Assembly (NCBI RefSeq): GCF_928381505.1
Contig: NZ_CAKMSJ010000001.1
Location: 310,001 to 374,000, forward strand
Direction: 5' to 3'
From: Rothia endophytica
Lineage (GTDB): Bacteria > Actinomycetota > Actinomycetes > Actinomycetales > Micrococcaceae
DNA length: 64,000 bases
Under the pieces are notes generated by a model that ran no database searches, was not told the DNA's origin, and saw only the letters and a program-made list of their open reading frames with translations. The position numbers and the translations under genes are program-made. Of this stretch, positions 18,840-27,757 are shown one piece after another (the first letter of the stretch is position 1; each line of letters begins with the position of its first letter).

Positions 18840-20195
18840 TCAAAGCGGTAGGTAGAGGGCAACGTCCCCACTGCGGTAGGAGACCCCCGGGTCTAGCTGT
18901 ACCAGCACCTGGGCGATGGCTGCCCGGTGCAACAGGTGGGAACCGGTCAATGGGTCAGGGGTCAACAAAGTGCGCACCGTTCCGTCGCTCTCAAAGACCC
19001 GCTCCAGACGCGCTCGCCGATACTGGGTTTTACCTTCCGGGGCCTGCAGCGCCTCCCCTTCTGCCAGTACCAGGACGCCGTGGCGGGGCTGGGGCGCTAC
19101 CCTGCCAGTGAGCTGGGCTAGAGCTGGGCGCACCAGCTCTACGTAGGAGACAAGGGTGCTGACCGGGTTGCCCGGCAACGAAATCACCGGCACCAGGTGG
19201 GCGGCGCCGTCCTGCTCCTGGGAAGTGGCCCGCAGCAGGGAGAGCCCCTGGGGTCCGCCGGGCTGCTGGGCAACATGCCCAAACCAGGTACGCTCTGCCT
19301 GTACCAGCGCGTCCTGAGTTTCTATCATGGCGGTGAGAGCTAGTCGCACTACCTCGTATTTGCCGTGGCTGATACCGCCGCTAGTAATAATAAAGTCAGG
19401 GCGCCAGGTGAGCACTAGCCGGGTGAGAACCCCTACCAGCTGCTCGACGGAGTCTCCAATAGCAACCCGCTGAGTTTCAGCGCCGTCTGCTCCGGCGAGC
19501 GCGCAGAGCATGGGCCCGTTGGCGTCCAGTATTTTGCCGGTTTCGGGGGCGGCTTCAGTATCCAGAGTGATTTCATCTCCACCGGTAATCAGCACCACTC
19601 TGGGGCTGCTGCGCACCCTGAGAGCACCGATTCCTTGGGAGGCAAGTGCGCCGATCAGGGCCGGGGTGATCGGGGTGCCGGCTGCTGCCAGTAGCTCGCC
19701 GGCTTCGATGTCCTCGCCTACCCCGCGCACGAAGTCCCCAAAGGCTGCCCGCGGCAGTTCAATCTGGCCGCCCCGCTGGGCAAAGCCCGCGGCGTCCTGC
19801 TCCCCCGTCAATACCCGGGAGCGTTCCACCGGAACCACAGCGTCATAACCGGCAGGTAGGGGTGCACCGGTCATAATCGGGTAGGCGACATCGTCCCTGA
19901 TGGGCAGGTCTTGGGCGTCAGACCCTGCGGGTACGTCTGCGCCCACCATGAAGGTGCGGTCATCTCTGGCAGCGCCCAGGGCGGTGACGGCATAACCGTC
20001 CATTTGGGAGTTAGCGAAGTGCGGCACCGAGCGCGGGGCACGCAGGTCTTGAGCCAGCACCCTACCGGCAGTCTCAACCAGGGGGAGCTTTTCGCTACTG
20101 CACTGCACGGTGGCAGCTAGGGTTGCTTCAACCAGGTGGCGGTAATCAGCAGGGCTCACCGTGCCCTGATCGGGGAAGGTTGGTAGGGAGTTCAC
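18840..20195 (-). CDS. moeA: Molybdopterin molybdenumtransferase, first copy
   Basis: Inserts molybdate into MPT-AMP to give active molybdenum cofactor. The 451-residue protein has the standard MoeA residues: FANSQMDGYAV near residue 60, IMTGAPLPAGYDAVVPVE, VRGVGEDIEAGELL, ITGGDEI and TSGGISHGKYEVVRLAL, then VSLPGNPVSTLVSYVELVRPAL. It begins with GTG at 20195, overlapping the modB stop as GTGA. A second, more diverged MoeA lies at 24036. This copy keeps the usual aspartate in GGDE and is the likelier classical enzyme. Confidence 0.94.
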   Translation of the reverse strand: MNSLPTFPDQGTVSPADYRHLVEATLAATVQCSSEKLPLVETAGRVLAQDLRAPRSVPHFANSQMDGYAVTALGAARDDRTFMVGADVPAGSDAQDLPIRDDVAYPIMTGAPLPAGYDAVVPVERSRVLTGEQDAAGFAQRGGQIELPRAAFGDFVRGVGEDIEAGELLAAAGTPITPALIGALASQGIGALRVRSSPRVVLITGGDEITLDTEAAPETGKILDANGPMLCALAGADGAETQRVAIGDSVEQLVGVLTRLVLTWRPDFIITSGGISHGKYEVVRLALTAMIETQDALVQAERTWFGHVAQQPGGPQGLSLLRATSQEQDGAAHLVPVISLPGNPVSTLVSYVELVRPALAQLTGRVAPQPRHGVLVLAEGEALQAPEGKTQYRRARLERVFESDGTVRTLLTPDPLTGSHLLHRAAIAQVLVQLDPGVSYRSGDVALYLPL

Positions 20196-21022
20196 AGGCT
20201 AGCTCCTTTCAGACGGCGAAGCCAGGTGGCAAGCGCCAGGGTGCCAAGAATAAGGATGTAGAGACTAATCAGCATCAGAGCGGAGCCAAGCGCGGCGTCC
20301 ATGTGGTTAGAGCTGAGTGCCAGCTCAATATTGAGCGGGATGGTGCGGGTAGCACCGGCAACATTGCCGGCAAAGGTGACGGTGGCACCGTACTCCCCCA
20401 GCGCCCTGGCGAAGGAGAGCAAAAAAGCCGTAAGCAAACCGGGAGCGGCCAGCGGTAGCAGAACCTTGCGAGTCACCTCAGCGGGGCTGGCGCCCTCCAC
20501 CAGGGCTATTTCCTCATAGCTGACCGGCAGGGCGCGCAGGGTGGTGACGGCGGTTGCGACGAAGAAAGGTAGGGCAACAAAAACCTGGGCAAGAATAACC
20601 GCAAGGGGGCTGAAGGCCACCGAGATTCCCATGTCAGTCAGCCAGGACCCCAGGACCCCGCGCCGGCCCCAGAAGAAGATCAGCGCCAGACCGGACACCA
20701 CCGGGGAGAAAATCACCGGTGCATAAATCAGGCAATAGAGGGGGAAGGTGAGGGAGGCGAAGCGGCTGCGCGCTAGTACTTTGGTCAACATCAGGGCTGT
20801 GGGTGCTCCCAGCAGACCGCAGATAAGGGTCGACACGGTGGCAGTCACGATTGATAACCGGGCTGCCTGCAGCATGGCCGGCTCAGCGAATAGAGCCGGG
20901 ACGTCCGCCCAGGGCATACGGGTGAACAGACCCAGCATTGGCCCCAGCACTACCAGAAAGGCAAGGAGTGATGGGGCTAGCAAGAATCCTGGTACGGATC
21001 TAAAGGCGCTAGTTTTGCTCAC
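20192..21022 (-). CDS. modB: Molybdate ABC transporter permease
   Basis: Membrane component of the molybdate importer. The 276-residue protein has about six hydrophobic segments and the permease EAA loop (EIALVEGASPAEVTRKVLLPLAAPG) that docks the ATPase, followed by SFARALGEYGATVTFAGN, characteristic of ModB. It begins with GTG 9 nt after modA ends and overlaps moeA. No modC gene is next to it, so the ATPase must come from elsewhere. Confidence 0.93.
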   Translation of the reverse strand: MSKTSAFRSVPGFLLAPSLLAFLVVLGPMLGLFTRMPWADVPALFAEPAMLQAARLSIVTATVSTLICGLLGAPTALMLTKVLARSRFASLTFPLYCLIYAPVIFSPVVSGLALIFFWGRRGVLGSWLTDMGISVAFSPLAVILAQVFVALPFFVATAVTTLRALPVSYEEIALVEGASPAEVTRKVLLPLAAPGLLTAFLLSFARALGEYGATVTFAGNVAGATRTIPLNIELALSSNHMDAALGSALMLISLYILILGTLALATWLRRLKGASL

Positions 21023-21031
21023 GTTTCTAGT

Positions 21032-21850
21032 TTAGGCGGTGGTGAATCCGTAGTCGGTCAGGATTGCAGATGCCTCGTCAGAGTTTGCCAGCCAGTCAGC
21101 AAAGCTCTTGGCGGCATCGTTGCCAGAACCGCTCTTGGTCACGGCAAGGGGGTAGGCGTTGCGTTCCAGGCCGGGCAGCTCGATAACGGTGATGTCCTGG
21201 TCCTGCTTCTTGATGGAGGCAGCGTCGGTGGTGTAGATGAAGCCTGCATCTGCCTCACCGGTGGCGACCTTGGTAGAAACATCGGTCACGTTTGCTTCTT
21301 CGGTCATGGTGGCGGGCTCGATATTTTTGCTCTCCAGTTCTTGATGTGCCAGCTTGCCACAGGGAACTTCGGCAGCGCAGAGGGCTGTAATAACTCCCTG
21401 CCGGGTGAGGTCATCCAGAGTGCTGATGTCTGCGGGATTACCGTTTGCCGTGGCAAGAACCAGGGCATTGGTGGCAATAACCTCGATGCTAGCCCCCTTC
21501 AGCTCCTCGGCATTCTCGAGTGCGCCGTTCATGGTGGCGGCATCGGCGGTAATGAGCATATCTGGGGTGGCGCCCTCTTGAATTTGCTGTACTAGTTTGG
21601 AGGAACCGGCGAAATTAAAACTGATGTCAACCCCTGGGTTAGCCTTCTCGTGGGTAGCTTCAAGTTCCGCGCCAGCGTTGTTGAGAGAGGCGGCAGCGAA
21701 GACCTCCACCGTCGTAGCCTGATGGATGCCGGCGTCCGGCTGATTTTCATGCCCCGCTGGGCCTCCGCAGGCCGAGACCCCCAGCACGGTGACGGCAGCA
21801 GCCCCGGCGAGCAGACGCGAATTTTTGAGCAGGGGGGAGGTTTCCATCAT
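21032..21850 (-). CDS. modA: Molybdate-binding lipoprotein
   Basis: Extracellular substrate-binding protein of the molybdate ABC importer, 272 residues. The N-terminus has a signal peptide ending in the lipobox VSAC near residue 28, so it should be anchored by lipid at the membrane. Next come the ModA motifs VEVFAAASLNNAGAEL, FNFAGSSKLVQQIQEGATPDMLITAD and GEADAGFIYTTDA. An AAGGAAAGA motif precedes two tandem ATG codons (21850 and 21847); either could be the start. It is the first gene of the minus-strand cofactor operon, divergent from moaA. Confidence 0.93.
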   Translation of the reverse strand: MMETSPLLKNSRLLAGAAAVTVLGVSACGGPAGHENQPDAGIHQATTVEVFAAASLNNAGAELEATHEKANPGVDISFNFAGSSKLVQQIQEGATPDMLITADAATMNGALENAEELKGASIEVIATNALVLATANGNPADISTLDDLTRQGVITALCAAEVPCGKLAHQELESKNIEPATMTEEANVTDVSTKVATGEADAGFIYTTDAASIKKQDQDITVIELPGLERNAYPLAVTKSGSGNDAAKSFADWLANSDEASAILTDYGFTTA

Positions 21851-21980
21851 TCTTTCCTTGAACGGTTATCTTGCGCCGGCACTGGGCATCCGCGGTAGGG
21901 TGGTATGAAGTGGTGTTGCGGCGCTAGTTTAGCTAGGCTTTATTTTACATTCGCAATACCAGATTTATGAAAGCGCAGGT
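21851..21980. promoter_or_regulatory. Divergent promoter region modA / moaA
   Basis: This 130-nt gap separates the two arms of the molybdenum cofactor cluster and must hold promoters for both. Its middle part (about 21920-21965) is AT-rich. I see no clear ModE-like palindrome and no riboswitch-like fold. Confidence 0.45.
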
Positions 21981-23144
21981 ATGGCACACTTATCCGATGC
22001 TTCCGCCGGGTCTGTTCCCCTTGGCACCAGCATCCCGGTCGTTAGGCGCGAAGCCTCGACTCCGGGTGCGCCCACTAGTGGTGGGTTGGTCGATCGCTGG
22101 GGTAGGGTTGCCACTGACCTACGTATCTCACTGGTGGATAAGTGCAATCTGCGCTGTCAGTACTGCATGCCGGCTGAGGGACTGGACTGGTTGCCGCGTG
22201 CCAGCCTCATGAGCGCCGATGAAATCTTCCGTATTGCTGATGTTGGCGTTCGGCTACTCGGTGTTGAAGAGGTACGTTTTACCGGTGGTGAGCCGTTGGT
22301 ACGTGCAGATTTGGTTGATATTATTTCCCGGATTCACCGTGCCCACCCTACTGTGCCGATTTCTATGACGACCAACGGCATTGGGTTGGAAAAGAAGGTA
22401 GGTGCCCTTAAAGAGGCCGGCCTGTCCCGTATTAACGTTTCCCTTGATACCATTTGCCCCCAGACTTTTGCTGAGCTGACCCGCAGGGACAAGCTGGCGG
22501 ACGTACTAACCGGTGTGGACGCCGCTACGGCAGCGGGCTTGCACCCCATCAAAATTAACGCTGTGCTTATGCCGGGTATCAATGACACCCAGGGTGGGGA
22601 GCTCCTAGCGTGGGCACTTGCTGGTGACTACCAGCTACGCTTTATTGAGCAGATGCCTCTGGACGCTGAACACAAGTGGACCCGTGAGGGCACGATCACT
22701 GCCGGTGAGATTCGCGAGAAATTGCTGGCTGACGTTGATTTGGCGCCCTTTGAGAAGCCGCGGGGTTCGTCACCGGCCCAGTTGTGGAATGTCTACCCCA
22801 AGGGCACCTTTACCGATGCCCAGGCCGCGCTTGAAGGCATCGAGACTACAGATGCACCGGCCATGGGCCAGGTGGGGATTATCGCCTCTGTGACCGAACC
22901 TTTCTGCTCCGCCTGTACCCGCACCCGCATTACTGCAGACGGTAAGATTCGATCCTGCCTTTTCTCGCTCACGGAGACCGATTTTCTGGGGGCGCTCAGA
23001 GCCGGCATCACTGATGAGGAGTTTGCACAGCTCTGGCGGGGTGCCATGTGGGGCAAGCCCAAGGCTCACGGCAAGGATTCAGCCGGTTTTGAGGCAGCAG
23101 ATTTTCAGCAACCCGCTCGCAGCATGAGCGCTATTGGAGGCTAG
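21981..23144 (+). CDS. moaA: GTP 3',8-cyclase
   Basis: Radical-SAM enzyme that starts molybdenum cofactor synthesis from GTP. The 387 residues contain the radical-SAM motif CNLRCQYC near residue 56, the SAM motif RFTGGEPLVRADL, and the C-terminal second cluster (EPFCSACTRTRITADGKIRSCLFS). The C-terminus ends in GG, as MoaA requires for activity. It begins the plus-strand operon moaA-moaD-mobA-moeA2. The first 40 residues before RVATDLRIS are variable, so an internal start is possible. Confidence 0.95.
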   Translation: MAHLSDASAGSVPLGTSIPVVRREASTPGAPTSGGLVDRWGRVATDLRISLVDKCNLRCQYCMPAEGLDWLPRASLMSADEIFRIADVGVRLLGVEEVRFTGGEPLVRADLVDIISRIHRAHPTVPISMTTNGIGLEKKVGALKEAGLSRINVSLDTICPQTFAELTRRDKLADVLTGVDAATAAGLHPIKINAVLMPGINDTQGGELLAWALAGDYQLRFIEQMPLDAEHKWTREGTITAGEIREKLLADVDLAPFEKPRGSSPAQLWNVYPKGTFTDAQAALEGIETTDAPAMGQVGIIASVTEPFCSACTRTRITADGKIRSCLFSLTETDFLGALRAGITDEEFAQLWRGAMWGKPKAHGKDSAGFEAADFQQPARSMSAIGG

Positions 23145-23145
23145 A

Positions 23146-23412
23146 ATGCAGATTCATTTCTTTGCAGCAGCGCGCGCTGCTGCAGGAGTAGCAGAAACCC
23201 AGTGCCAGATTTCTCAGTTACCTGAACCCACGCTGGCAGCCCTGCTCGATTACCTGGGGCAAACGCTGACCGGCACCACCCCCTCAGGGCAGAGGCTGGC
23301 AGATATTCTGCCCCAGTGCTCTTATCTGCTCGATGGGCAGGCTTCCCCAGCGGATGCATCGCTTGAGGGCGTCCAGCGCCTTGATGTTCTGCCTCCCTTT
23401 GCCGGCGGGTAA
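23146..23412 (+). CDS. moaD: Molybdopterin synthase sulfur-carrier subunit
   Basis: Small ubiquitin-like protein (88 residues) whose C-terminal Gly-Gly is adenylated by MoeB and turned into a thiocarboxylate that supplies sulfur to molybdopterin. It begins MQIHFFAAARAAAG and ends LDVLPPFAGG. Start chosen at ATG 23146, with GGAGG 5 nt upstream and 1 nt after the moaA stop; an in-frame TTG at 23134 lies within moaA. It works with MoaE from the divergent operon. Confidence 0.93.
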   Translation: MQIHFFAAARAAAGVAETQCQISQLPEPTLAALLDYLGQTLTGTTPSGQRLADILPQCSYLLDGQASPADASLEGVQRLDVLPPFAGG

Positions 23413-23414
23413 AC

Positions 23415-24011
23415 GTGCTCGTTTTTAATGCTCTGATTGTTGCAGGTGGACGCTCCTCCCGCTTGGGCGGTGTGCCCAAAGCCCTGTTATCCAACGGGCA
23501 GCAGACCCTGCTCGCCTCCACCTTAGATGCCGCCGGTGCAGCTGCTGCCCGTGTGGTTGTTGGCCCTTCAGACTTACCCCTGCCATCAGGTGTGTTGCTG
23601 ACCCGCGAAGAGCCGGCCTTCTCTGGCCCCGCGGCCGCTATTAGCGCGGGTTTAGACGCCCTGGCACAGCACCCCGCACCCTGGACGCTCCTACTATCGG
23701 TGGATGTCCCCCAAGTCGCAGGTGCTGTTGAACGACTCACCAACGCGGCAGTCTCAGCTGCACCAGAAACCATGGGGTTCTGGGGGGTTGCCGATGGCAC
23801 CTTCCAGCCCCTGCTGGGTATTTACCGCACCGACCAGCTGGCACAGGTTTTCGCCGGTGATACCGCCAACGCATCAGTGCGCCGCTTTCTAGCACCGCTA
23901 TCTCCCCAGCCGGTGCAGCTCGCCTCAGAGCTAACTGCCGATGTGGACACCTGGCAGCAGGCCCAGGCTAGCGGCTACACCCGCGATACGTCCACCGCGC
24001 CGTCCGCCTAA
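23415..24011 (+). CDS. mobA: Molybdenum cofactor guanylyltransferase
   Basis: Adds GMP to the cofactor to form the MGD required by NarG-type enzymes. The 198-residue protein has the nucleotidyltransferase signature LIVAGGRSSRLGGVPKALL at the N-terminus, a metal-binding-type segment LLSVDVPQVAG near residue 95 and FQPLLGIYR. It begins with GTG 2 nt after moaD. The remainder is poorly conserved, as is usual in actinobacterial MobA-like proteins, so the exact nucleotide is inferred from context. Confidence 0.85.
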   Translation: MLVFNALIVAGGRSSRLGGVPKALLSNGQQTLLASTLDAAGAAAARVVVGPSDLPLPSGVLLTREEPAFSGPAAAISAGLDALAQHPAPWTLLLSVDVPQVAGAVERLTNAAVSAAPETMGFWGVADGTFQPLLGIYRTDQLAQVFAGDTANASVRRFLAPLSPQPVQLASELTADVDTWQQAQASGYTRDTSTAPSA

Positions 24012-24035
24012 GTTCTCCCACTGTCAAGGAACCCC

Positions 24036-25268
24036 ATGCAGCACGTCTCCTGGTTCGATGCCCGCACCCTTTTGCACGCTGAGGGCAGCCAGCGTATAGC
24101 CTCCACAGAGCAGGTAGAGCTGTCTTCAGCCATCGGCAGGGTTCTAGCGGAGCCGCTGAACAGCCCGCTGCCGGTGCCCCACTACGATTCTTCCGCTATG
24201 GATGGTTATGCCCTGGCCGGCCGCGGCCCCTGGCGGTTGCTCACGCCCCAAGAATCCCAGCCCGGCGAGAACGTACACCGTAAAACCGTACCGCTTGAGG
24301 CAGGGCAGGCCACCCCGATTCTGACCGGTGGGCTCCTGCCACCCGGTGCGGACGCTGTGCTGCGACTGGAACACGCCCGGCTAATCGATGATGGCAACCT
24401 GGCTATAGTTGAAGCCCTCCCCCAGTTTTTTGAAAGCTCCCCTCACCAGCAGCCAGCGATTGGCGCCGATATCCGCCGCGCCGGTGAAGAACTAGCAGCC
24501 GGAACCACGTTACTCGCAGCAGGTGTCCGCCTGGGTGCCCGCCATATCGGGTCCCTGGCAACCCTGGGTTTCGATATTCTGCCGGTCTACACCCAGCCCA
24601 CCGTGGCTCTGGCTTACACCGGCAATGAAATCATCACCGATGGTCTGCCCGGCCCGGGCGAAGTACGCGACGCCTTCTCGCCCCAGTTCCCTTTCATCAT
24701 TGAATCTTTCGGGGCCACAGTGACCTCTGCAGTCCGCCTGCAGGACAGCGCCCCAGACTTCCACCACTGGCTGGGCCACACAGCCGCCGATATCCTCATG
24801 CTCACCGGCGGCTCCAGCACCTCAGACGTAGACTGGGTGCGCCGCACCCTAGCAGAACTGGGTGCTACCTACATCTTCGAGTCAGTAGCGATCCGCCCCG
24901 GCCACCCGGCGCTCGCTGCTCTCCTGCCGGACGGACGCCTGGTGTTAGGCTTGCCCGGTAACCCCCTGGCAGCTCACGTCGCCCTTTACTCTTACCTGCC
25001 CGCCGTTCTTGCCGGTATCTTTGGGCAACCACTACCGCAGTTGCCCACCGGAACCCTCACCGCTGCGGTTCCCGGTTACAGCAAAAAAGATTTGCGTCTG
25101 ATACCCGTGACCGTAGAGGCAACGCCGGGGGGCATCCGTCTCACCCCGCGAGACAAAACCCGCTCCCACATGCTGACCGGCTTCGCTTCAGCTGATGCGC
25201 TGGCGCTGGTACCCCCTGAAGGCGCAGGGGCAGAAAAAAACTGCCAATTTTTGGAACTACCTGCCTAA
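24036..25268 (+). CDS. moeA: Diverged MoeA-like protein, second copy
   Basis: A 410-residue MoeA homologue closing the plus-strand cofactor operon, 24 nt after mobA. It keeps SSAMDGYAL, ILTGGLLPPGADAVLRLE, RRAGEELAAGTTLL and LGLPGNPLAAHVALY. The segment that is TGDE in classical MoeA is YTGNEI here, and the SGGxSxGxYD region reads LTGGSSTSDVDWVRRTL. These changes fall at positions thought to matter for metal and MPT-AMP handling, so it may have a different step, a different partner enzyme or reduced activity. It resembles the divergent MoeA group seen in other actinobacteria. The role is inferred. Confidence 0.8.
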   Translation: MQHVSWFDARTLLHAEGSQRIASTEQVELSSAIGRVLAEPLNSPLPVPHYDSSAMDGYALAGRGPWRLLTPQESQPGENVHRKTVPLEAGQATPILTGGLLPPGADAVLRLEHARLIDDGNLAIVEALPQFFESSPHQQPAIGADIRRAGEELAAGTTLLAAGVRLGARHIGSLATLGFDILPVYTQPTVALAYTGNEIITDGLPGPGEVRDAFSPQFPFIIESFGATVTSAVRLQDSAPDFHHWLGHTAADILMLTGGSSTSDVDWVRRTLAELGATYIFESVAIRPGHPALAALLPDGRLVLGLPGNPLAAHVALYSYLPAVLAGIFGQPLPQLPTGTLTAAVPGYSKKDLRLIPVTVEATPGGIRLTPRDKTRSHMLTGFASADALALVPPEGAGAEKNCQFLELPA

Positions 25269-25354
25269 GCAGATGACGGTGCCATACCGACGGACGCTCT
25301 AGAGACGCCCCTATACTGAAGAAGTACATTTTTTATCGATCAGCCAAGGGACAC

Positions 25355-26359
25355 ATGTCTCAGCCCAAACTCAGTGATGTTGCTGCACTTGCGGGGGTCT
25401 CGCCCACCACGGTGTCCCGTGTACTCAATAACCGCGGCTACCTTTCAGAAAAAACCCGTTCCAAGGTCTTCGAAGCAATGAAAACCCTGGGGTACCGGCC
25501 CAACGCCATCGCCCGTTCTTTGCAAGGCCGCAAGAGCCAGCTCATCGGTCTGATTTTCCCTTCCGTGGCCCACCCCTTCTACGGTGAAATGGCCTACCGG
25601 ATTGAGTCCCACCTCGCGGATGCCGGCTACAAAACCATCCTCTGCAACAGTGGGGACCGGCCAGAAGCTGAACAGCGCTACCTTGACATGTTGCTAGCCA
25701 ACCAGGTGGACGGCGTCATCACCGGTGCTCATTCACAGTTTGTGGCCCAGTTCCCGCTCATGGGCGCTCCTTTGGTTACCATCGATCGCGCTGAAACGGG
25801 CAAGGCGCCTAACGTACGCTGCGATAACTACGACGGCGGCTACCGGGCCACTTCACTACTGCTAGAACGCGGTGCGAAAGAGCCAGTAAACATCACTTCA
25901 ACTGCGTCTGAGGGTAACCTGCGACTGCGAGGCTACCGTGATGCCTTGGTCAAGCACGGCATCACAGACCGTACCCTCGAACTGGGTTTTGATACTCCGC
26001 ATGCCCAAAAAATGGAGCTGATTGCCAGCTATCTCGACCAACACCCCACCCTCGATGCGGTCTTTGCGTCTAACGATATGTACGCGGCAATGGTACTCAG
26101 CTGTGCCCAGAAGCTGAGCCTAGAAGTTCCCACGGACCTGCAGGTAATAGGTTTCGATGGGGCTTCTTCTACCCGCGCTATGCTCCCCCACCTAGCCACC
26201 GTGGTACAACCTATCGATGAGATTGCCCAGCGGGCAGTTGCGCGCCTACTCCACGCTATTGCAGGGCAGGGGGCCGAGCTGGACGGGGCTGACGTTCTAC
26301 CGGTCAGCGTATACGAGGGTAGTACCCTGCGCACACAGCAGCCCGCCCATACTTCTTAG
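25355..26359 (+). CDS. LacI-family repressor, probably of sucrose genes
   Basis: DNA-binding repressor of 334 residues. The N-terminal helix-turn-helix is typical (KLSDVAALAGVSPTTVSRVLNNRGYLS), followed by the hinge GYRPNAIARSLQG and a periplasmic-binding-protein-like effector domain (LIGLIFPSVAHPFYGEMA, FASNDMYA, VIGFDG). It lies near sucrose-6-phosphate hydrolase and an EIIA-Glc-type protein, and a LacI-style palindrome lies upstream of the hydrolase. A ScrR/SacR-like role is therefore inferred; effector and target are not proven. Confidence 0.85.
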   Translation: MSQPKLSDVAALAGVSPTTVSRVLNNRGYLSEKTRSKVFEAMKTLGYRPNAIARSLQGRKSQLIGLIFPSVAHPFYGEMAYRIESHLADAGYKTILCNSGDRPEAEQRYLDMLLANQVDGVITGAHSQFVAQFPLMGAPLVTIDRAETGKAPNVRCDNYDGGYRATSLLLERGAKEPVNITSTASEGNLRLRGYRDALVKHGITDRTLELGFDTPHAQKMELIASYLDQHPTLDAVFASNDMYAAMVLSCAQKLSLEVPTDLQVIGFDGASSTRAMLPHLATVVQPIDEIAQRAVARLLHAIAGQGAELDGADVLPVSVYEGSTLRTQQPAHTS

Positions 26360-26368
26360 ACCAGCTTT

Positions 26369-27013
26369 CTAGCGTCCTGCAGGGTTATTTTTGGAGACCT
26401 GGGTGACCGGTGCAGGGTGCAGCATCCCCAAGACCGGTTTACCACTCTTGAAGCGGAAGAGCTCCACAAAACCGTGCTTGGCGTACAGCTTGGCGCTGCG
26501 ATAGGTGGACGCTTCTAGGTAGGCAGGTAACTCACCCAGCTGGGAGCGGCGGAAATCGAGCAAGTGAGAACCGATAGAGTGCCCACGAGCGTCCTCATGC
26601 ACACCGATGGTATAGAGGAGCCAGTGAGGGAACTTGGGCCGTGCGGCCAGGAGTTTCAGATCGACGATAGCGGCTCGCAGTAGGCCCGGCCCTAGAATCT
26701 TTGCGTATTCGGGCAGTGACCTGATTTCGTCGACCAAGCCGCCCTTTTGCCCCTCCGGGGAGAGCCAGAGAGCTGTGCCTAAGACCTTACCCTCCTCGGT
26801 CACTGCCACATCGATGGTGCCCTTAGGTCCGTAGGTGTGACGGATCTGGAAGTCGAAGAGATCCCGCACCTTCTGGCGTTTGCCGTCACCTCCCATGACA
26901 TTGTTCATCACCGGGTCATGCTCAAAAGCGTTAGTGAGAGCGTCAATGACGCCGGGCCAGTCAGCCTCGGTTGCCTGACGGACGGTGAAGCGGTAGCTGT
27001 TTTCTTCTGCCAT
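26369..27013 (-). CDS. GNAT-family N-acetyltransferase
   Basis: A 214-residue acetyltransferase of unknown substrate. Visible parts of the GNAT fold are RQATEADWPGVIDALTNAF, the acetyl-CoA loop region LYTIGVHEDARGHSIGSHLLDF near residue 150 (R/Q-x-x-G-x-G variant RGHSIG), and AYLEASTYRSAKLYAKHGFVELFRF. Start chosen at 27013 (MAEENSYRF), with AAGGA just upstream; a longer frame starting at 27121 crosses the crr terminator. It is convergent with the LacI gene. I cannot name the substrate. Confidence 0.8.
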   Translation of the reverse strand: MAEENSYRFTVRQATEADWPGVIDALTNAFEHDPVMNNVMGGDGKRQKVRDLFDFQIRHTYGPKGTIDVAVTEEGKVLGTALWLSPEGQKGGLVDEIRSLPEYAKILGPGLLRAAIVDLKLLAARPKFPHWLLYTIGVHEDARGHSIGSHLLDFRRSQLGELPAYLEASTYRSAKLYAKHGFVELFRFKSGKPVLGMLHPAPVTQVSKNNPAGR

Positions 27014-27120
27014 GGTTCCTTGGTTCTTTCCTCTGGTTCTAAAGGTGCACGAAATCCTGTGAATATTTCTAATTATCCACAGATTGACCGTGCTAGCGTT
27101 GTGACGCGCAGAGAACAGCA

Positions 27121-27163
27121 AAGCGCCGTTTCCCTCTGATTTTATACAGGAGAAACGGCGCTT
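27121..27163 (-). terminator. Terminator after the EIIA gene
   Basis: Perfect 12-bp stem AAGCGCCGTTTC / GAAACGGCGCTT (27121-27132 with 27152-27163). On the minus strand the stem ends in CTT and TTGCTGTTCTC follows. It lies 34 nt past the stop of the EIIA-type gene. Confidence 0.7.
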
Positions 27164-27196
27164 CTCTTAAAGTTTGAAGACCTCTACGGCGGGGCT

Positions 27197-27757
27197 TTAG
27201 CCCTGGCGCTCTACGGCAAGGAAGGCATCGCCTGCGGCGACCTGGCTACCCACGTTGAGCGCCTGCACCGATGAGGTGGCGGTCTTAGCATTGGTAATAA
27301 CCAGCGGGGTGGTAACGGGGTATCCCGCAGCCTTGACCTCTTCTAGGTCAAACTCCACCAACACGTCTCCGCGCTTGACTTCAGCGCCCTTTTCGGCCTT
27401 AGCGTTGAAGAACTTGCCGTCGAGTTCAACGGTGTCAAAGCCTACGTGAATCAGGATTTCCAGGCCATCAGTGGTACGAATACCAAATGCGTGGCCGGTG
27501 GGGAAAGCAACCGTTACAGTGCCATCAGCAGGGGCTACTACGGTGCCGCTGACCGGTTCGATGGCTGCACCGGGGCCCAGGGCACCGGAAGCAAACATCT
27601 GGTCAGATACGCCCGACAGTTCTACCACGGTGCCGCCCAAGGGAGCACTGAGATCACTAGCAGCAGCGGTCTGCACCGCAGGGGTTTCAGCCGGTAGCGC
27701 GGGGGCAGGCTCTGCCTGCTCGTTACCGCCAAAGATTTTTTTGAAAAAGCCTGCCAT
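27197..27757 (-). CDS. crr: PTS EIIA protein of the glucose type
   Basis: Phosphocarrier that passes phosphate from HPr to EIIB of a sugar PTS and may also signal carbon state. The 186-residue protein has a linker of about 40 residues, then the EIIA-Glc domain with both active-site histidines visible (FPTGHAFGI and EILIHVGFDTVEL). Start chosen at 27757 (MAGFFKKIFGG). The short amphipathic N-terminus resembles the membrane-contacting end of EIIA-Glc. No EIIB or EIIC gene lies nearby, so it must serve permeases encoded elsewhere. Sucrose hydrolase is its upstream neighbour. Confidence 0.9.
   Translation of the reverse strand: MAGFFKKIFGGNEQAEPAPALPAETPAVQTAAASDLSAPLGGTVVELSGVSDQMFASGALGPGAAIEPVSGTVVAPADGTVTVAFPTGHAFGIRTTDGLEILIHVGFDTVELDGKFFNAKAEKGAEVKRGDVLVEFDLEEVKAAGYPVTTPLVITNAKTATSSVQALNVGSQVAAGDAFLAVERQG

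Noticed and set aside
23141-23800. 219-codon open frame on the minus strand opposite moaD and mobA
   Set aside because: Low-complexity, antisense to well-supported genes; a by-product of codon use.
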